A DNA stretch of 64,000 nucleotides from assembly GCF_004011695.2 (NCBI RefSeq), contig NC_082405.1:2169001-2233000 (forward strand). The letters run 5' to 3'. The notes under the pieces are model-generated. The model was not told the origin of the DNA and searched no databases. It saw only the letters and a list, made by a program, of their open reading frames with translations. Source of the DNA: Ascochyta rabiei (lineage: Eukaryota > Ascomycota > Dothideomycetes > Pleosporales > Didymellaceae). This document shows, piece by piece, positions 21,330 to 33,544 of the stretch. Position 1 is the stretch's first letter. Every line of letters starts with the position of its first letter. The position numbers and the translations under genes were made by a program.

Positions 21330-22631
21330 ATGGATCTGGCTCAACGCCCACCTTACAGCACTATCGACTTTAAAACACTTGCCAAAGCCGATCCAGACTT
21401 CAAGCAAACATGGCAAGCGTGTTCCGGCAAACTCGACTTTCAAGACCCAGCCACCCTCCAATCTTTGTCTAAAGCAATCCTCCACGTTGACTTTGATCTT
21501 GAACTTGCTCTGCCAGACAATCGACTCTGTCCTCCAATACCCAACCGCTGGAATTACGTGTCTTGGATACATGGCCTGCTCGACTCTACATCATCGTCTC
21601 ACTCCAACAGATATGACCCGGACAGAGACGTCGTCGGTCTGGATATCGGTACTGGCGCATCGGGCATCTACGCCATGCTGTGCATGAAGAGCAGACCCAA
21701 GTGGACCATGTGCGCGACGGATGTCGACAAAGTATCGTTCGAATCGGCAGCTGCAAATTTTGCTCGTAACAACCTGCTAAGCCGCACGAAGATGCTGCAC
21801 ACCACTTCTTCAATGCCTCTGATACCACTCGAAGCACTATGCCTACAGCAACTGGACTTCACGCTCTGCAATCCCCCCTTCTTCACCGACTCTGTCGAGA
21901 TGGAAAAGAGCCTCAGCGGCGAAGGAAAAGCTACGGGACCCAATGCGATCTGCACAGGCTCCAACAATGAAATGGTCTGTCCTGGCGGCGATCTCGGTTT
22001 TGTCACACGGATCATCAACGAATCACTAGCTCTACGTGACAAGGTGTCATGGTACAGTAGCATGCTCGGCAAGCTCTCCAGCGCCAAAGCCGTTGTCGAG
22101 CTGCTCAAAACTAACGCCGTAACGAATTGGGCTGTGGGTGTTCTGGATCCAGGCACGAAAGCGGGAACGAAGAGGTGGGTGGTTGCATGGAGTTTTGGTG
22201 ACATGAGACCACGGAACAGTATCGCTCGCCCGCCCGGTGGTAGCTTTCCGCACGATCTGCTGCCTTTCCCAACTTCATATAACATATCGCTGCCTTCTAC
22301 CTTCACCGGCTCTGCCGCGTTCGCCAAACTGAATGATCAGTTATCCACCCTGGACTTGGTTTGGAAATGGAACGCGGCGACATCGAGTGGTGTCGGCGAA
22401 GCATCAGAAAATGTCTGGGGGAGAGCGTACAGACGAGCCTACGAGCGGCGGAAGAGGGAAGGTCAAGTGGAAATGCGCGGTGGTACACACGACAAGAGGA
22501 CTCAATTAGCTTTTCGCATCACAGTCGTAGATCTGGCCGGCGAGATCGTGCTGGAATGGCTCAAGGGAGATGATCAGGTACTGTGGGAGAGCTTCTGTGG
22601 GTGTGTGCATCGGTGGTTCAAAAAGACATAG
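21330..22631 (+). CDS. METTL16-type RNA N6-adenosine methyltransferase (DUF890), 433 aa
   Basis: The start is ATG 21330 (MDLAQRPPYSTIDFKTLAK); the frame is open further upstream, but that part overlaps the MET8 end and has no family match. The sequence follows the METTL16 pattern: an N-terminal PDFKQTW region, DNRLCPPIPNRWNYVSWI, an SAM-binding GLDIGTGASGIYAML and the catalytic CNPPFF (about residues 185-190). Homologues methylate an adenosine in U6 snRNA near the 5' splice-site-pairing motif, so a nuclear role in splicing is likely. There is no vertebrate C-terminal conserved region. Single exon. The start lies 265 bases after MET8. Confidence 0.9.
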   Translation: MDLAQRPPYSTIDFKTLAKADPDFKQTWQACSGKLDFQDPATLQSLSKAILHVDFDLELALPDNRLCPPIPNRWNYVSWIHGLLDSTSSSHSNRYDPDRDVVGLDIGTGASGIYAMLCMKSRPKWTMCATDVDKVSFESAAANFARNNLLSRTKMLHTTSSMPLIPLEALCLQQLDFTLCNPPFFTDSVEMEKSLSGEGKATGPNAICTGSNNEMVCPGGDLGFVTRIINESLALRDKVSWYSSMLGKLSSAKAVVELLKTNAVTNWAVGVLDPGTKAGTKRWVVAWSFGDMRPRNSIARPPGGSFPHDLLPFPTSYNISLPSTFTGSAAFAKLNDQLSTLDLVWKWNAATSSGVGEASENVWGRAYRRAYERRKREGQVEMRGGTHDKRTQLAFRITVVDLAGEIVLEWLKGDDQVLWESFCGCVHRWFKKT

Positions 22632-22869
22632 AACACTCCTGCCTGTTGGAGACGTTGTGCAAACGGAAGGAGCGGGAATCAAGTTTTGAAGCTCGCCTCC
22701 ACCACCTGTCTTCGCTCTCTCGCCTTCACTCGTCGCTTGGTCATTTCTACCACTCACGTCAAATGACGTTTCTCACAGTTCCTCATCAACACGTCACAAA
22801 CACAATTCACTTTCCCACTCTCTCCCTTCTGACGCTTCACAACACACGTCCCTTTGCAGGCACATCACC

Positions 22870-23415
22870 ATGTCTTCTCCCTCCAACAGCGCAGTCTACT
22901 TCACCTCGTCGACAGAGCTCGCCGACCTCGGCGCGGCCCGCTTCGACCACGACACCGCGGCCATCGGCGACAAAGATTACGCGCTCAACTCCTACGCGCC
23001 AGTCACAGTGCAGTCTGGCCGGGCGCCCAAAGGTCTCGAGGACCAGGTCTTCGCGTGGAACACCTTCCAGTACACGACGAGTGAGAAGAACGAGAAGGAG
23101 GAGAAGAAGGGCGATCTGCATGAGGGACAACTGCACCGGCAGAACAGAGCTGCCGCTGGGGTTCAGCCGACTACGCTGGCGTCTGAGAATCGCCCGGCGT
23201 CTTACGGTGGTGGGAGGGGAGCTCAGGCTAGACGGGGAGGCCGCGGTGGTCGAGGTGATCGAGGAGGCAAAGGTGGTGGGGGCGTTGGTAGAAGTGATGG
23301 AAAGCCAGATGCATTGTGCGCGGGAAGGAAGCCGGAGGGTAAAGCACCACCGCTGGCAAAGGGATTTGCGGAGGAGTTAGATAAGAGCTTGTTTTGGGAA
23401 GGGCCCATCGTCTGA
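22870..23415 (+). CDS. Hypothetical protein with an RGG-box region, 181 aa
   Basis: ATG 22870 has a good CACC context. Residues 1-70 look like a small folded part (FTSSTELADLGAARFDHDTAAIGDKDYALNSYAPV), followed by a charged Glu/Lys stretch. An Arg-Gly-rich segment at about residues 112-145 (GGRGGRGDRGGKGGGG) is typical of RNA-binding or methylated RGG boxes, and a short tail ends DKSLFWEGPIV. No family recognised; a role with RNA is inferred from the RGG segment only. Single exon. Confidence 0.65.
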   Translation: MSSPSNSAVYFTSSTELADLGAARFDHDTAAIGDKDYALNSYAPVTVQSGRAPKGLEDQVFAWNTFQYTTSEKNEKEEKKGDLHEGQLHRQNRAAAGVQPTTLASENRPASYGGGRGAQARRGGRGGRGDRGGKGGGGVGRSDGKPDALCAGRKPEGKAPPLAKGFAEELDKSLFWEGPIV

Positions 23416-23686
23416 GAGTGATACGCCTCTTGTTCAGACATGCAAATTTATAAGCAACACTCACAGTGTCACTGCTAAGCTGAGTGGTATCGGGCTGGTA
23501 ATCACCGCACTCAATATTCTGACAACAGTAACTAATATCCCAGACAGGACCGCCATCACGTCAACGTCAAAGTATTGTCATGTCACAACAGTCACTTGGC
23601 TGTGACGTGGCCCTATGAAGAATTTAGTACCTGCGCTTTTGGTGATACGGGATCGCAGCGACATCTCTTGGTGTCGGTACTGAGTG

Positions 23687-24928
23687 ATGAATGCTACAAC
23701 GACATATAAAGATGATCATTCGCATCTCTCGATAGACGCCATCTCGGTACAACAAAACAACCCTGAAAATTTACTACTAACCTCCACAAATTCGCTCGCT
23801 GAGACAAACATGAATCTATGCAGCATTACTGAAACTATCCCAGAGCGACGAGGTCGTATAGACACTCCGATACTAGAAACGCTCGACGAACGCCGCCGAA
23901 CATGGCTGTACCTTCTCCGCAACCAACACTACGAGCCTCTGATCTTCGATATACTCAACGACGAGCTTCCGAAGTATGCAACCAGCTGCGCCATTGACCC
24001 TGCTGAGTTAACTATACTCACGCGTGAATGCGCCCTTATCTTGGCATCAGCACCTCGCGTCTTCTTTGCAGCAGTAGAAGGCAGTCTAGTAGGTCGCATG
24101 ATTTCTGACACTGAACTTCAAGCAGAGTACGCATCCATACAGCAGCGCGCGCATCACCAGCCCTCGATCTATGCTCACCTCCTCGCTGACGACCGGGGTA
24201 ATGCGCCAACACCAAATCAGTGCCTAGTCATCCGCGATATGGTGCAAGACTACTTGAGCGGAGATCCTTCTGAGCACGCTCACACCATCGACAACGTCAC
24301 ACCACCACTGGTGTTACTCGAAGCATCTACCAAAGGATACCGTAAGTACCTCCACACCCCAAGTACTGACCGGTCACCCAAGCGAGTCGCAACCCTCCAA
24401 CGCTTCTGCAGCGGGATCACACTCCGCTATACTCAGACATCACCACACCTTCACAATACGCCTCTTCCCTACCCACCTAGTGAAGTCGGCTACGCACTCC
24501 AAGCCCATCGGCGACTGGCACAGCACCGCGCCCACCGGTCCTCCAACCACGTCATGAACCTCGTCGAAGATATATGCACGCAACTTTTCCGCACCAACGC
24601 ACTGACACAGCACTTTGAAATGCACCAGTTCGTAATTTACCTCATCTTCCGGCCTTCCCAGGCAGCCATTGCGGAGATCTTCTGCTCGGGGCTGCTGCAG
24701 TGCTGGGTCGAGGGTGGGGGGTTCAACGCGTGTCCGGCTGGGCGGAGCGTCGCGAGTTCGAGGCGGGTGAGTGCTGGGCAGTGGAGAGTCTATGAGGAGG
24801 CAGCTAGGGAGGTGAGTCTACTGGATGCGCGAATGGAGGGGATGAAGGAGAGAGCGGAGGTTTGGAGGGAGGCGTTGTGCTGGGAGGATGAGGACGGAGA
24901 TGTAGAGAAGAAAGGCGTGAAAGGATGA
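23687..24928 (+). CDS. Hypothetical protein, up to 413 aa
   Basis: The frame opens at ATG 23687 and reads without interruption to a stop at 24926-24928. It is probably soluble, with Leu-rich helical stretches (ETLDERRRTWLYLLRNQHY, LVEDICTQLFRTNALTQHF) and a charged C-terminus. No domain recognised. A 45-nt intron is possible at 24342-24386: it has a GTAAGT donor, a CTGAC branch point and an AG end. Because 45 is a multiple of three the frame is open either way, and the product would then be 398 residues. Confidence 0.6.
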   Translation: MNATTTYKDDHSHLSIDAISVQQNNPENLLLTSTNSLAETNMNLCSITETIPERRGRIDTPILETLDERRRTWLYLLRNQHYEPLIFDILNDELPKYATSCAIDPAELTILTRECALILASAPRVFFAAVEGSLVGRMISDTELQAEYASIQQRAHHQPSIYAHLLADDRGNAPTPNQCLVIRDMVQDYLSGDPSEHAHTIDNVTPPLVLLEASTKGYRKYLHTPSTDRSPKRVATLQRFCSGITLRYTQTSPHLHNTPLPYPPSEVGYALQAHRRLAQHRAHRSSNHVMNLVEDICTQLFRTNALTQHFEMHQFVIYLIFRPSQAAIAEIFCSGLLQCWVEGGGFNACPAGRSVASSRRVSAGQWRVYEEAAREVSLLDARMEGMKERAEVWREALCWEDEDGDVEKKGVKG

Positions 24929-25325
24929 TAACACAAATATCCCTTGATATCGTTCAGCGTAGTATTAGGTTCAGCAGTCACTGTTGAAACGGCGCATGAT
25001 GCAGAATGAGTGTGAAGTGAGCAAAGGTTTACAGCGCGGAAGATGACGATACCGTTGCGACGCCACAGTGGCTGAAGGCGGCTTCTAGCGCGCCTTGACT
25101 CAATGGTTCCCCTCCAAAACCCCTCCAGCTGCTGCACGCGAGCTGCGCGACAAAGCTGATATCTCTGAATTGTCTCGGTAGCCAGGATTTAGGTAAGAAC
25201 ACCCAGGAGAAGTGCTCGTCCACGTACACAGTCGACGCAATGGTTCAACTCTTCCACACAACATTGCATTCCAGCAGCCGCTCTGTCTGTCATCTTGAAG
25301 CTCTCCTAACAAACCGCACCCAGAC
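24929..25325. promoter_or_regulatory. Intergenic region upstream of GlnRS
   Basis: About 400 bases from the stop of the unknown gene to the GlnRS start. It presumably holds the GlnRS promoter. No repeat or specific site was recognised. Confidence 0.4.
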
Positions 25326-27267
25326 ATGGCAGAACCTACGGCACCAGCACCGGCAACGGGCGAGGAGGAAAAGGGCCCCTCTAAGCGTGCGCTCGAAAAA
25401 GCCGCAAAGAAGGCTGCCGCGAAAGCAAAGAAAGCCGAACATGCCCTGCGCCCCAAGGAGCAGGCGAAGCCCGCGGCAAAAGCTGAGCCGGTCAGCATGT
25501 TCGCCGAGGGCTGGCTGAAGCGCATATACGAGGAGAAGCCCGTCAAGGACGTCTACACACGATTCCCGCCTGAGCCTAACGGCTACCTGCACATCGGTCA
25601 CTGCAAGGCCATTGCTGTTAACTTTGGCTTCGCGAAACATCACAAGGGCGTGTGCTACCTGCGCTACGACGACACGAACCCGGAGAAGGAGGAGGAGAAG
25701 TACTTTACGAGCATTCTTGACATTATCAAGTGGCTGGGTTTCGAGCCGTGGAAGGTCACGTACAGCAGCGACAACTTCGACAAGTTGTACGAGCTGGCGG
25801 AGGAGCTGATTAGGAAGGATGGCGCGTATGTGTGCCACTGCTCAAGTCTGTTCCCGCGTCGTTCTTTCACTGGGGGGTGGTTGCTGACAGCACACAGGAG
25901 AGGAGGTCAACATGCAGCGCGGCGGCCCCGACAACCGCGGCAAGCGCTACGCCTGCGAGCACCGCACACGACCGATCGACGAGTCCATCACCGAGTTCCG
26001 TGCGATGCGCGACGGCAAGTACAAGGCTGGCGAGGCGTACCTGCGCATGAAGCAGAGCCTGACAGACCCCAACGAGGGCAACCCGCAGATGTGGGATCTG
26101 CCCGCCTACCGAGTCGTCGAGAAGAACCACCACCACAGGACGGGCGACCGGTGGAAGATCTACCCCACGTACGACTTTACCCACTGCATTTGCGATGCGC
26201 TCGAGGGCATCTCGCATTCGCTGTGCACGGTTGAGTTCCGCCAGTCGCGCATCTCGTACGACTGGTTGCTGGAGAAGCTGGAGATGAAGGTGCCCAAGTC
26301 GGAGGAGAAGGGGCCGATGCAGAGGGAATACGGTCGTCTGAGCGTCAACGGAACGATTCTGTCGAAGCGCCGCATTCTCATGTTGGTTGAGGGCGCGAAG
26401 GTCGGCGACAGGACCATCCCGCCGTCGGTACGAGGCTGGGACGACCCGCGTTTGTACACCATGGTTGCGCTCCGCCGTCGTGGTATTCCCGCCAAGGCTA
26501 TGCTCCACTTTGTCGAAGAGCTGGGTGTGACGGACTCTTTTACCGACATCGAAGCCCCACGCTTCGAAGCTTCTATCCGCAAGCACCTGGAGCGCACTGT
26601 TCCCCGCCAGATGCTGGTGCTTGAGCCTATCAAGGTCGTCATCGAAGACTTTGCTGCCGAAGACGACCAGGAAGTGACGGTGCCGTACGACCCCAAGGGA
26701 GGCATTCCCGGCGAGCGCAAGGTCAAGGTCGGCGGCTCCATCTACATTGACCGCAGCGACTTCCGCGAAGAAGACGACCCAGACTACTTCCGCCTCGCGC
26801 CCAACAAGACGGTGGGGCTGTACAACGTGCCGTTTTCGATCCGCGCCACATCCTTCTCCAAGGACGCAAGTGGCAAGGTCACAGAGATCAAAGCCGTCAA
26901 GGTCCCCGCGAGCGAGCGGCCAAAGGCATACATCCAGTGGGTGGACGCGGCAACAGGCATCCAAGTGACGGCACGGCAGTACAACAGCCTCTTCAAGACC
27001 GAGTCGCCCAACACGCTGAACTGGAAGGACGGCAGCTGGGCCGACGATCTGCGAACCGACTCGGAGGTCATCTACGCGGACGCGGTGATTGAGCGCGGGC
27101 TGAACAATCTGATCGCGGAGAACGAACTCAACCCCGGCGGCTCGTCGGACGCGCTCGTCCGCTTCCAGGCGCTGCGCACGGCCTACTTTTGCGTCGATCT
27201 CGAGAGCACGCCCGAGCGCATCGTGCTGAATCAGATTGTGTCGCTGCGCGAGGATAAGGGCAAATAG
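25326..27267 (+). CDS. GLN4: Glutaminyl-tRNA synthetase, 629 aa
   Basis: Exons are 25326-25845 and 25898-27267, joined across a 52-nt intron (donor GTCTGT, weaker than usual). The enzyme charges tRNA-Gln with glutamine in the cytosol. The class I signature HIGH is at residues 89-92 ([12 protein letters not shown]) and the KMSKS equivalent is SKRR at 329-332. The N-terminal 55 residues are Ala/Lys-rich, a probable RNA-binding tail, in place of the longer N-terminal domain of yeast Gln4. The C-terminal half has the two-barrel anticodon-binding region ([19 protein letters not shown]). The 3' flank carries degenerate ~22-bp tandem repeats starting about 12 bases after the stop. Confidence 0.95.
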
Positions 27268-27278
27268 GCACGATTGTC

Positions 27279-27375
27279 GATAGTTTGCTGGTGCATATCA
27301 TGATACTTTGCTGGTGCATATGATGATATTTACTCATGCATGACAATACTTTACTCGTGCATGACGATACTTTAC
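27279..27375. repeat. Degenerate ~22-bp tandem repeat after the GlnRS stop
   Basis: About four to five units of the form GATACTTTGCTGGTGCATAT follow one another. The later units change TGCTGG to TACTCA or TACTCG, consistent with RIP-like decay. Confidence 0.75.
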
Positions 27376-27748
27376 TAGAGAACATGACAACAAGTACTTT
27401 ACTCCAGCGCACGTGTTAGTGTAATAGATATAAAGTCTAGTGCTTAGTAGTGTTATAGTAGAGGCAAAGAATAGCTTTGGTAATCCATAGGCTGCTGAGC
27501 ACTTGCTCAAATAGTGTACTCTTGTAGAGCTGCTAAAGTACTTCTAGTCAAAAAGGATGCTGGCTGGTGCCTGGTCTTCGTGAAGGTTCCAAGACGGACG
27601 ATGCACGGGCCAAGCGGGATCGGAGCAACAACCCTGCATGGCGGGCGGCGAAGACATATGGCGCATGTCTTCAAAAGTTCAAGTTCAGGCCCAGCTTGAG
27701 GACACGACACGACACGACACACACGACCTGGCCGTCACCACCACCACC
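27376..27748. promoter_or_regulatory. Region upstream of SPF1, TA-rich in its first half
   Basis: Bases 27400-27540 are TA-rich with many TAGT motifs and look RIPed, but no source sequence was found in the window. Bases 27560-27748 are GC-balanced and likely hold the SPF1 promoter and leader; an ACGACACG repeat lies at 27700-27725. Confidence 0.45.
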
Positions 27749-30700
27749 ATGGCGCCGCTCGTTAATCAGCCGCAGATTCGGCAGGCGAGCTTGCACAACC
27801 CGCTGCCGCTGCAGCTGCATCTCTACGTGTGGCCGTTCCTCATCGTGTGGCCGGCGTTTTCGTCCATCTACCTGTCGAGCGCGCGCTACGAGCAGTATAT
27901 CCAGTCGCAGGAATGGACGTTCGTGTGGGTGGCGAGCATCGTCACGCTGCAGTCGCTCGTCTGGCTGCTCACCCAGTGGAACATCAACCTCAGGACGCTC
28001 TTCACCACGACCAAGGCGGCCGACATCCGCTCCGCCCGGCTCATCAAGGTGCAGCCCGTCGAGAACGCAGGCGCCGCTGAGATCTGCGAGCTGCGCCGCG
28101 ACAACGCGGGCGGCAAGCCAAACCTCTCGTTCCTTTTCCAGAAGCGCCGCTTCCTCTACGACGCCGCGGCCGGCTCCTTTGCCCCGCTCGCCTACGCCCT
28201 CGACAGCGAGCCCAAGCCGCAGCTCAAGACGCTGCAGCAGACGCAGGGCCTCGTCTCGCCCGCCGAGATGGAGCGCATCCAGCAGCACTACGGCGACAAC
28301 GCCTTCGACATCCCCGTGCCCACCTTCACCGAGCTGTTCAAGGAGCACGCCGTGGCCCCCTTCTTCGTCTTCCAGATCTTCTGCGTCGGCCTGTGGATGC
28401 TCGACGACTACTGGTACTACTCGCTCTTCACCCTCTTCATGCTCGTCATGTTCGAGAGCACCGTCGTGTGGCAGCGCCAGCGCACGCTGACCGAGTTCCG
28501 CGGCATGAGCATCAAGCCCTACGAGCTGCTTGCCTACCGCCAGAAGAAATGGCAGGACGTCATGAGCGACAAGCTGCTGCCCGGCGACGTGGTCAGCGTC
28601 GGCCGCACAAAGGAGGACTCGGGCGTGGCCTGCGACATGGTCCTGCTCGAGGGCGCCGCTATTGTCAACGAGGCCATGCTGTCGGGCGAGAGCACCCCCG
28701 TGCTCAAGGAGTCGGTCCAGCTGCGCCCCGGCGACGCCCGCATTGAGCCCGAGGGCCTCGACAAGAACGCCTTCCTGTGGGGCGGCACAAAGGTCCTGCA
28801 GGTCTCCCACGGCAACACGGCCGACGACGACGCCAACACCGTCTCGCGCCTGTCGTCGGGCGTGCCCCCGCCGCCCGACAGGGGCGCCGTCGCCGTCGTC
28901 ATCAAGACGGGCTTCGAGACCAACCAGGGCAGCCTCGTCCGCACCATGATCTACGCCACCGAGCGCGTCTCGGCCAACAACGTCGAGGCCCTCCTCTTCA
29001 TCCTGTTCCTCACCGTCTTCGCCATCGCCGCCTCGTGGTACGTCTGGCAGGAGGGCGTCCGCCTCGACCGCCAGCGCAACAAGCTCCTGCTCGACTGCGT
29101 CTTGATCGTCACCAGCGTCGTTCCGCCCGAGCTTCCCATGGAGCTCAGCCTGGCCGTCAACACCTCGCTCGCTGCGCTCAGCAAGTACGCCATCTTCTGC
29201 ACCGAGCCCTTCCGCATTCCCTTTGCTGGCCGCGTGGACATTGCCTGTTTCGACAAGACGGGCACGCTGACGGGCGAGGATCTCATCGTCGAGGGCATTG
29301 CTGGCCTTACCCTGGGCCAGACCAACGCCAAAACGAGCCCTGACGGCGCGCACACGGACCTCACCAAGGTCACCGACGTCGGCACACACACCACGCTCGT
29401 GCTCGCCACCGCGCACGCGCTCGTCAAGCTGGACGAAGGCGACATCGTCGGTGAGCCCATGGAGAAGGCTACGATCGAGGCGCTTGGCTGGAAGGTCGGA
29501 GCCAAGGACACGCTCAACGCCTCGACCACCACCGCCAAATCCCACGCTGAGCTCGTGCAGATCCGCCGCCGCTTCCAGTTCTCGTCTGCCCTCAAGCGCC
29601 AGAGCTCCGTCGCCACCGTCCTGGTCACCAACAATAGCGGAAAGAAGGTCCGAAGCACATTCGTCGGTGTCAAGGGCGCGCCCGAGACGATCCGGAAGAT
29701 GCTGGTCAATGCCCCGGCCAACTACGAAGAGACGTTCAAGCACTTTACGCGCAACGGTGGCCGTGTGCTCGCCCTCGCCTACAAGTTCCTCGCCGAAGAG
29801 GGCGAGTGGGGCCAGAACCGCATCAACGACCTCAAGCGCGAAACCGTCGAGTCGGATCTTCACTTCGCTGGTTTCCTCGTCCTGCAATGCCCTCTCAAGC
29901 CTGACGCCATCGAGGCATGCCGCGCGCTCAACGAGTCAAGTCACCGCGTTGTCATGATCACCGGCGACAACCCACTGACCGCCGTCCACGTCGCCAAGCT
30001 GTGCGAGATTGTGGATCGCGAATGCTACATCCTCGATGCGCCTGAACACGACGAGTCTGGTAACGCCCTCGTCTGGAAGAGCGTCGACGACAAGGTCAAC
30101 ATCCCCGTCGACCCCACGCAACCTCTGGCTGCCGACATTATCAGCTCCAAGGACATCTGTATCACCGGTTACGCTCTCGCCAAGTTTGCTGGCCAGCCTG
30201 GCTGGAAGCAGATTCTCCGCCATGCGTGGGTCTACGCTCGTGTGTCGCCAAAGCAGAAGGAGGAGATTCTGCTCGGACTCAAGGAAGGCGGCTACACCAC
30301 TCTGATGGCTGGTGACGGCACAAACGACGTTGGCGCGCTCAAGCAAGCTCACATTGGTGTTGCGCTGCTCAACGGTACCCGCGAGGATCTCGACAAGATT
30401 GGCGAGCACTACCGCAACACCAAGATGAAGGAGATATACGAGAAGCAGTGCCAGATGATGACGCGCTTCAACCAGCCCCAGCCTCCGGTCCCCGTCCTGA
30501 TTGCCCACCTGTATCCCCCCGGCCCCACGAACCCGCACTACGAGAAGGCCATGCTCCAGCAAGCGCAAAGGAAGGGCCTTGCTGCTTCGGCTAACGGTGC
30601 TGTCAACGGCTCGACCGACGTCGCTGCGCCGCAGGAGAAGAAGCCTCTTGGCATTGGGGAGCAGCTCACCGCGAAAATGATGGAGTCGGAACTCGAAGAG

Positions 30701-31656
30701 CTCAACAGCGAACCGCCCACGATCAAGCTCGGGGATGCTTCCGTCGCTGCTCCTTTCACATCCAAGCTCGCCAACGTTGTCGCTATCCCCAACATCATCC
30801 GCCAGGGCCGCTGCACGCTCGTTGCAACCATCCAGATGTACAAGATTCTCGCGCTGAACTGTTTGATTTCTGCCTACTCTCTGTCTGTGTTGTACCTCGA
30901 CGGCATCAAGTTTGGTGACGGTCAAGTCACAATCTCAGGAATGATGATGAGCGTCTGCTTCCTCTCCATTTCTCGTGCCAAGGTTCGTTGTCCTTGACCC
31001 CACTTACGTACACATACTAACAAACCCAGACCGTCGAAGCCCTCTCCAAAGAGCGCCCGCAACACAACATCTTCAACATCTATATCATCGGCTCCGTCCT
31101 CGGCCAATTCGCCGTGCACATTGTCACCCTCATCTACGTGTCACAGTTTGTGCAGCGCGTCGAGCCCAAAGACCCCAACCCAGACCTCGAGAAGGACTTT
31201 GAGCCCTCGCTGCTCAACTCAGCCATCTACCTGCTGCAGCTGATCCAGCAAATCTCCACCTTCGCCATCAACTACCAGGGCCGCCCTTTCCGCGAGTCGA
31301 TCCGCGAGAACAAGGCCATGTACTGGGGCCTCGTATCCGTCTCTGCCGTCGCCTTTTCGTGCGCGACCGAGTTCATCCCCGAAATCAACGAGAAGCTCAA
31401 ACTCGTCCCCTTTACCACGGAATTCAAAATCATGATCACCACCGTCATGGCCGGCGACTTTATTGCTTGCTACGTCATCGAGAAGGGATTGAAGTTTTTG
31501 TTTTCAGATAACAAACCAAAGGATATTGCGGTGAGGAGGCCGGATCAGCTGGAGCGCGAGAAGGAGAGGAAGAAGCTCGAGGAGGTCGAGGCACAGAAGA
31601 AGAAGAACGAGCTGATCGAGGAGAAAGCGAGGGCGGCTGGTATCGTGCCCGCGTAG
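27749..31656 (+). CDS. SPF1: Spf1-type P5A ATPase of the endoplasmic reticulum, 1286 aa
   Basis: Exons are 27749-30982 and 31030-31656 (47-nt intron with an ACTAAC branch point). The start is ATG 27749 (MAPLVNQPQIRQ); an in-frame upstream ATG at 27638 lies in probable leader. P5A ATPases extract misinserted tail-anchored and mitochondrial helices from the ER membrane. Diagnostic features are PPELPMELSLAVN in the fourth helix, the phosphorylation motif DKTGTLTGEDLIVEG with Asp502, KGAPETIRKML, and GDGTNDVGALKQAHIG. The N-terminus has the two extra helices of this class. The protein ends in a charged Lys/Glu-rich tail. The length is close to the yeast protein (1215 aa). Confidence 0.96.
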
Positions 31657-33544
31657 ACGTCAAGTAGACTATGTACATGCTGCAGCGGTGGTAAGGTTTA
31701 GAACCTAGTTGTTTACGTCGTTATAGCATAGCTTGCGTAGAACCACCATCTCTCTTCTCTACCAGACAACACGTAGATATAAGGCCTTTTATAGTAATAC
31801 CTGTTATTCTTCTCTACTTGTAACTTCTTCTCTTCTCTCTACTTTTTGTCAGGCCAAGTGGCACTGGCATGTGGCAACGTCACACCTCTAACCTAGTATC
31901 GGCAATAAGTACTGTTCTAGCCTACATGCTTACTATCCAAGTGAGCACTACTACCTTCCAAAAGTTCCTTAGCACGATAGGCAGAGCTGTATCCCAATTT
32001 TTTCATCTCAGCTATGTTTCTGTATTCTCTTCTCTTCTACACTACACTACCTTTTATCCATATAGGGGTTTTTTATTCCCTGGCTATTTTCTTCTTGTGA
32101 AGATGTTGATCTACACTTTAATGCGCTTCTACACTTCTTCTCTCGAGTGGAACGAGAGGGGGTTTGTTGGATTGAGGGGTTGCTTCGGCGTTACTGGGGT
32201 TGAATCTGGAAGATGCGCTTCTAGGTTCTTGGTTCTTGGTTCTTGGTTCTAGGTTCTTAGATTGGGTAATCAACCCTACTTTTACGCTTAACGATAGGAG
32301 GTGGGTGTTGTGTAAGTTCTGCTGGAAAGTTTTTTGGGTGTGGGTTTTTGGTGCTTTGGCTAGCTGTTGAGACGGTGGGTGGTCTTCTTTTTCTTCGTTC
32401 TCTTCTTTGGAACATATTGAGCTGGATGCGCATGTGTTGCGTGTGCTTTCCTTGAGGTTAGCTGACGCTTTGGTTGTCCCTCTCTCTTTTCTCTAGTGAA
32501 GTGTCTCGCGCTGGGGTGTAGGTTCTAGGTTTTTTCTATTTCAAGAGAAAGGGGTTTGTTTGTGTGGGTATGTTGTAGATAGTGGATATTGTGATACTGG
32601 CGTTTGAACTTGATAACTGCATATTCGCTGCTTTGGCGTGAGTATTACCCAACCGACATATCCATATCTGCGTTTCTGGGCTTGCAGATGGTCAGCGCAT
32701 GGATTCCTGGCTGGTGTTGTCCAAACGAGGAGTTGTTTGTTGGAGGTGAAAAGCTGCCCGAATACCCAAGCGTCCAACACCGACCACCTCAGAATACCAC
32801 AACAACGCAACACAAGCTCACCCATCCTCACTCCAACACCCCACACACACACCCACACACACACGACTCACACCACACCATACGGGCTACCAAAAATAGC
32901 CGTGCGAGCATCGCCTCAGGCACCGCCATAGACACCAACCCGCATCAGGCGCCCTACCTGATCCGGCCTGGGCGGAACCCAAGAACCCAGACTGCAAACC
33001 TGGCAGCGAAACGGCCCATGTTGATGAAAATCAAGTTTTCTGCAGATTCGAGCAGACTTCAATGGATGTCGCGGAGTTGCTGCATCGGGGTTGCAATGAT
33101 GCAGAGGTGAGAAATGGAAGGAAATGGAAATATGTGAGATGATGCTGTTCTGGGGGAAAGGGGGATGCTGAATGGGTCGGGGGTTTTTGGGGCGGGCGGG
33201 ATGACGTTGCGTGGCGGGTTAGGACGTGCGACATGGGGAGGGAGTTCGGGGTTCTGCGCCGGGCCATACACTGCGTCGACTTTTGTTTTTCTTGTTTGCA
33301 CGAGTGGGAGTTTGAGGGTTGCGGGTTTGTTGGTGCTGCAGTGGTGCTTGCTGATGGCAGCGCTATGCTGGTCGACGTCGCTTGCTGCTACTGGTTTCAT
33401 CTACACAGGCTGGTACGAAATAGCTTCCTCGCTTTCGAGATCGCAATCAAGGTCCCTGGAGAACTTTGAATTGTGTCTCTCAGCCTGTGCGGGTTTTTTC
33501 GAGCAGGGCTGGTATTGGGATGTTACTCGTGAACACTATTGGAC
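31657..33544. other. 1.9-kb convergent intergenic region, low complexity and partly TA-rich
   Basis: Lies between the stops of SPF1 and the unknown three-exon gene. Bases 31690-32060 are TC-rich with TA-rich patches, and 32815-32875 are CA-rich. Frames of up to 168 codons at 32604-33608 are Cys/His/Thr-rich and unlikely to be real. No duplicated gene end was found. Confidence 0.5.
32222..32260. repeat. GGTTCTT heptamer tandem repeat
   Basis: About five consecutive copies of AGGTTCTT/GGTTCTT; a microsatellite with no evident function. Confidence 0.85.

Noticed and set aside
27671..29887. 738-codon open frame on the minus strand
   Set aside because: It is antisense to the GC-rich SPF1 exon, which has clear P-type ATPase motifs. 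The translation is Gly/Asp/Val-rich with no family features.
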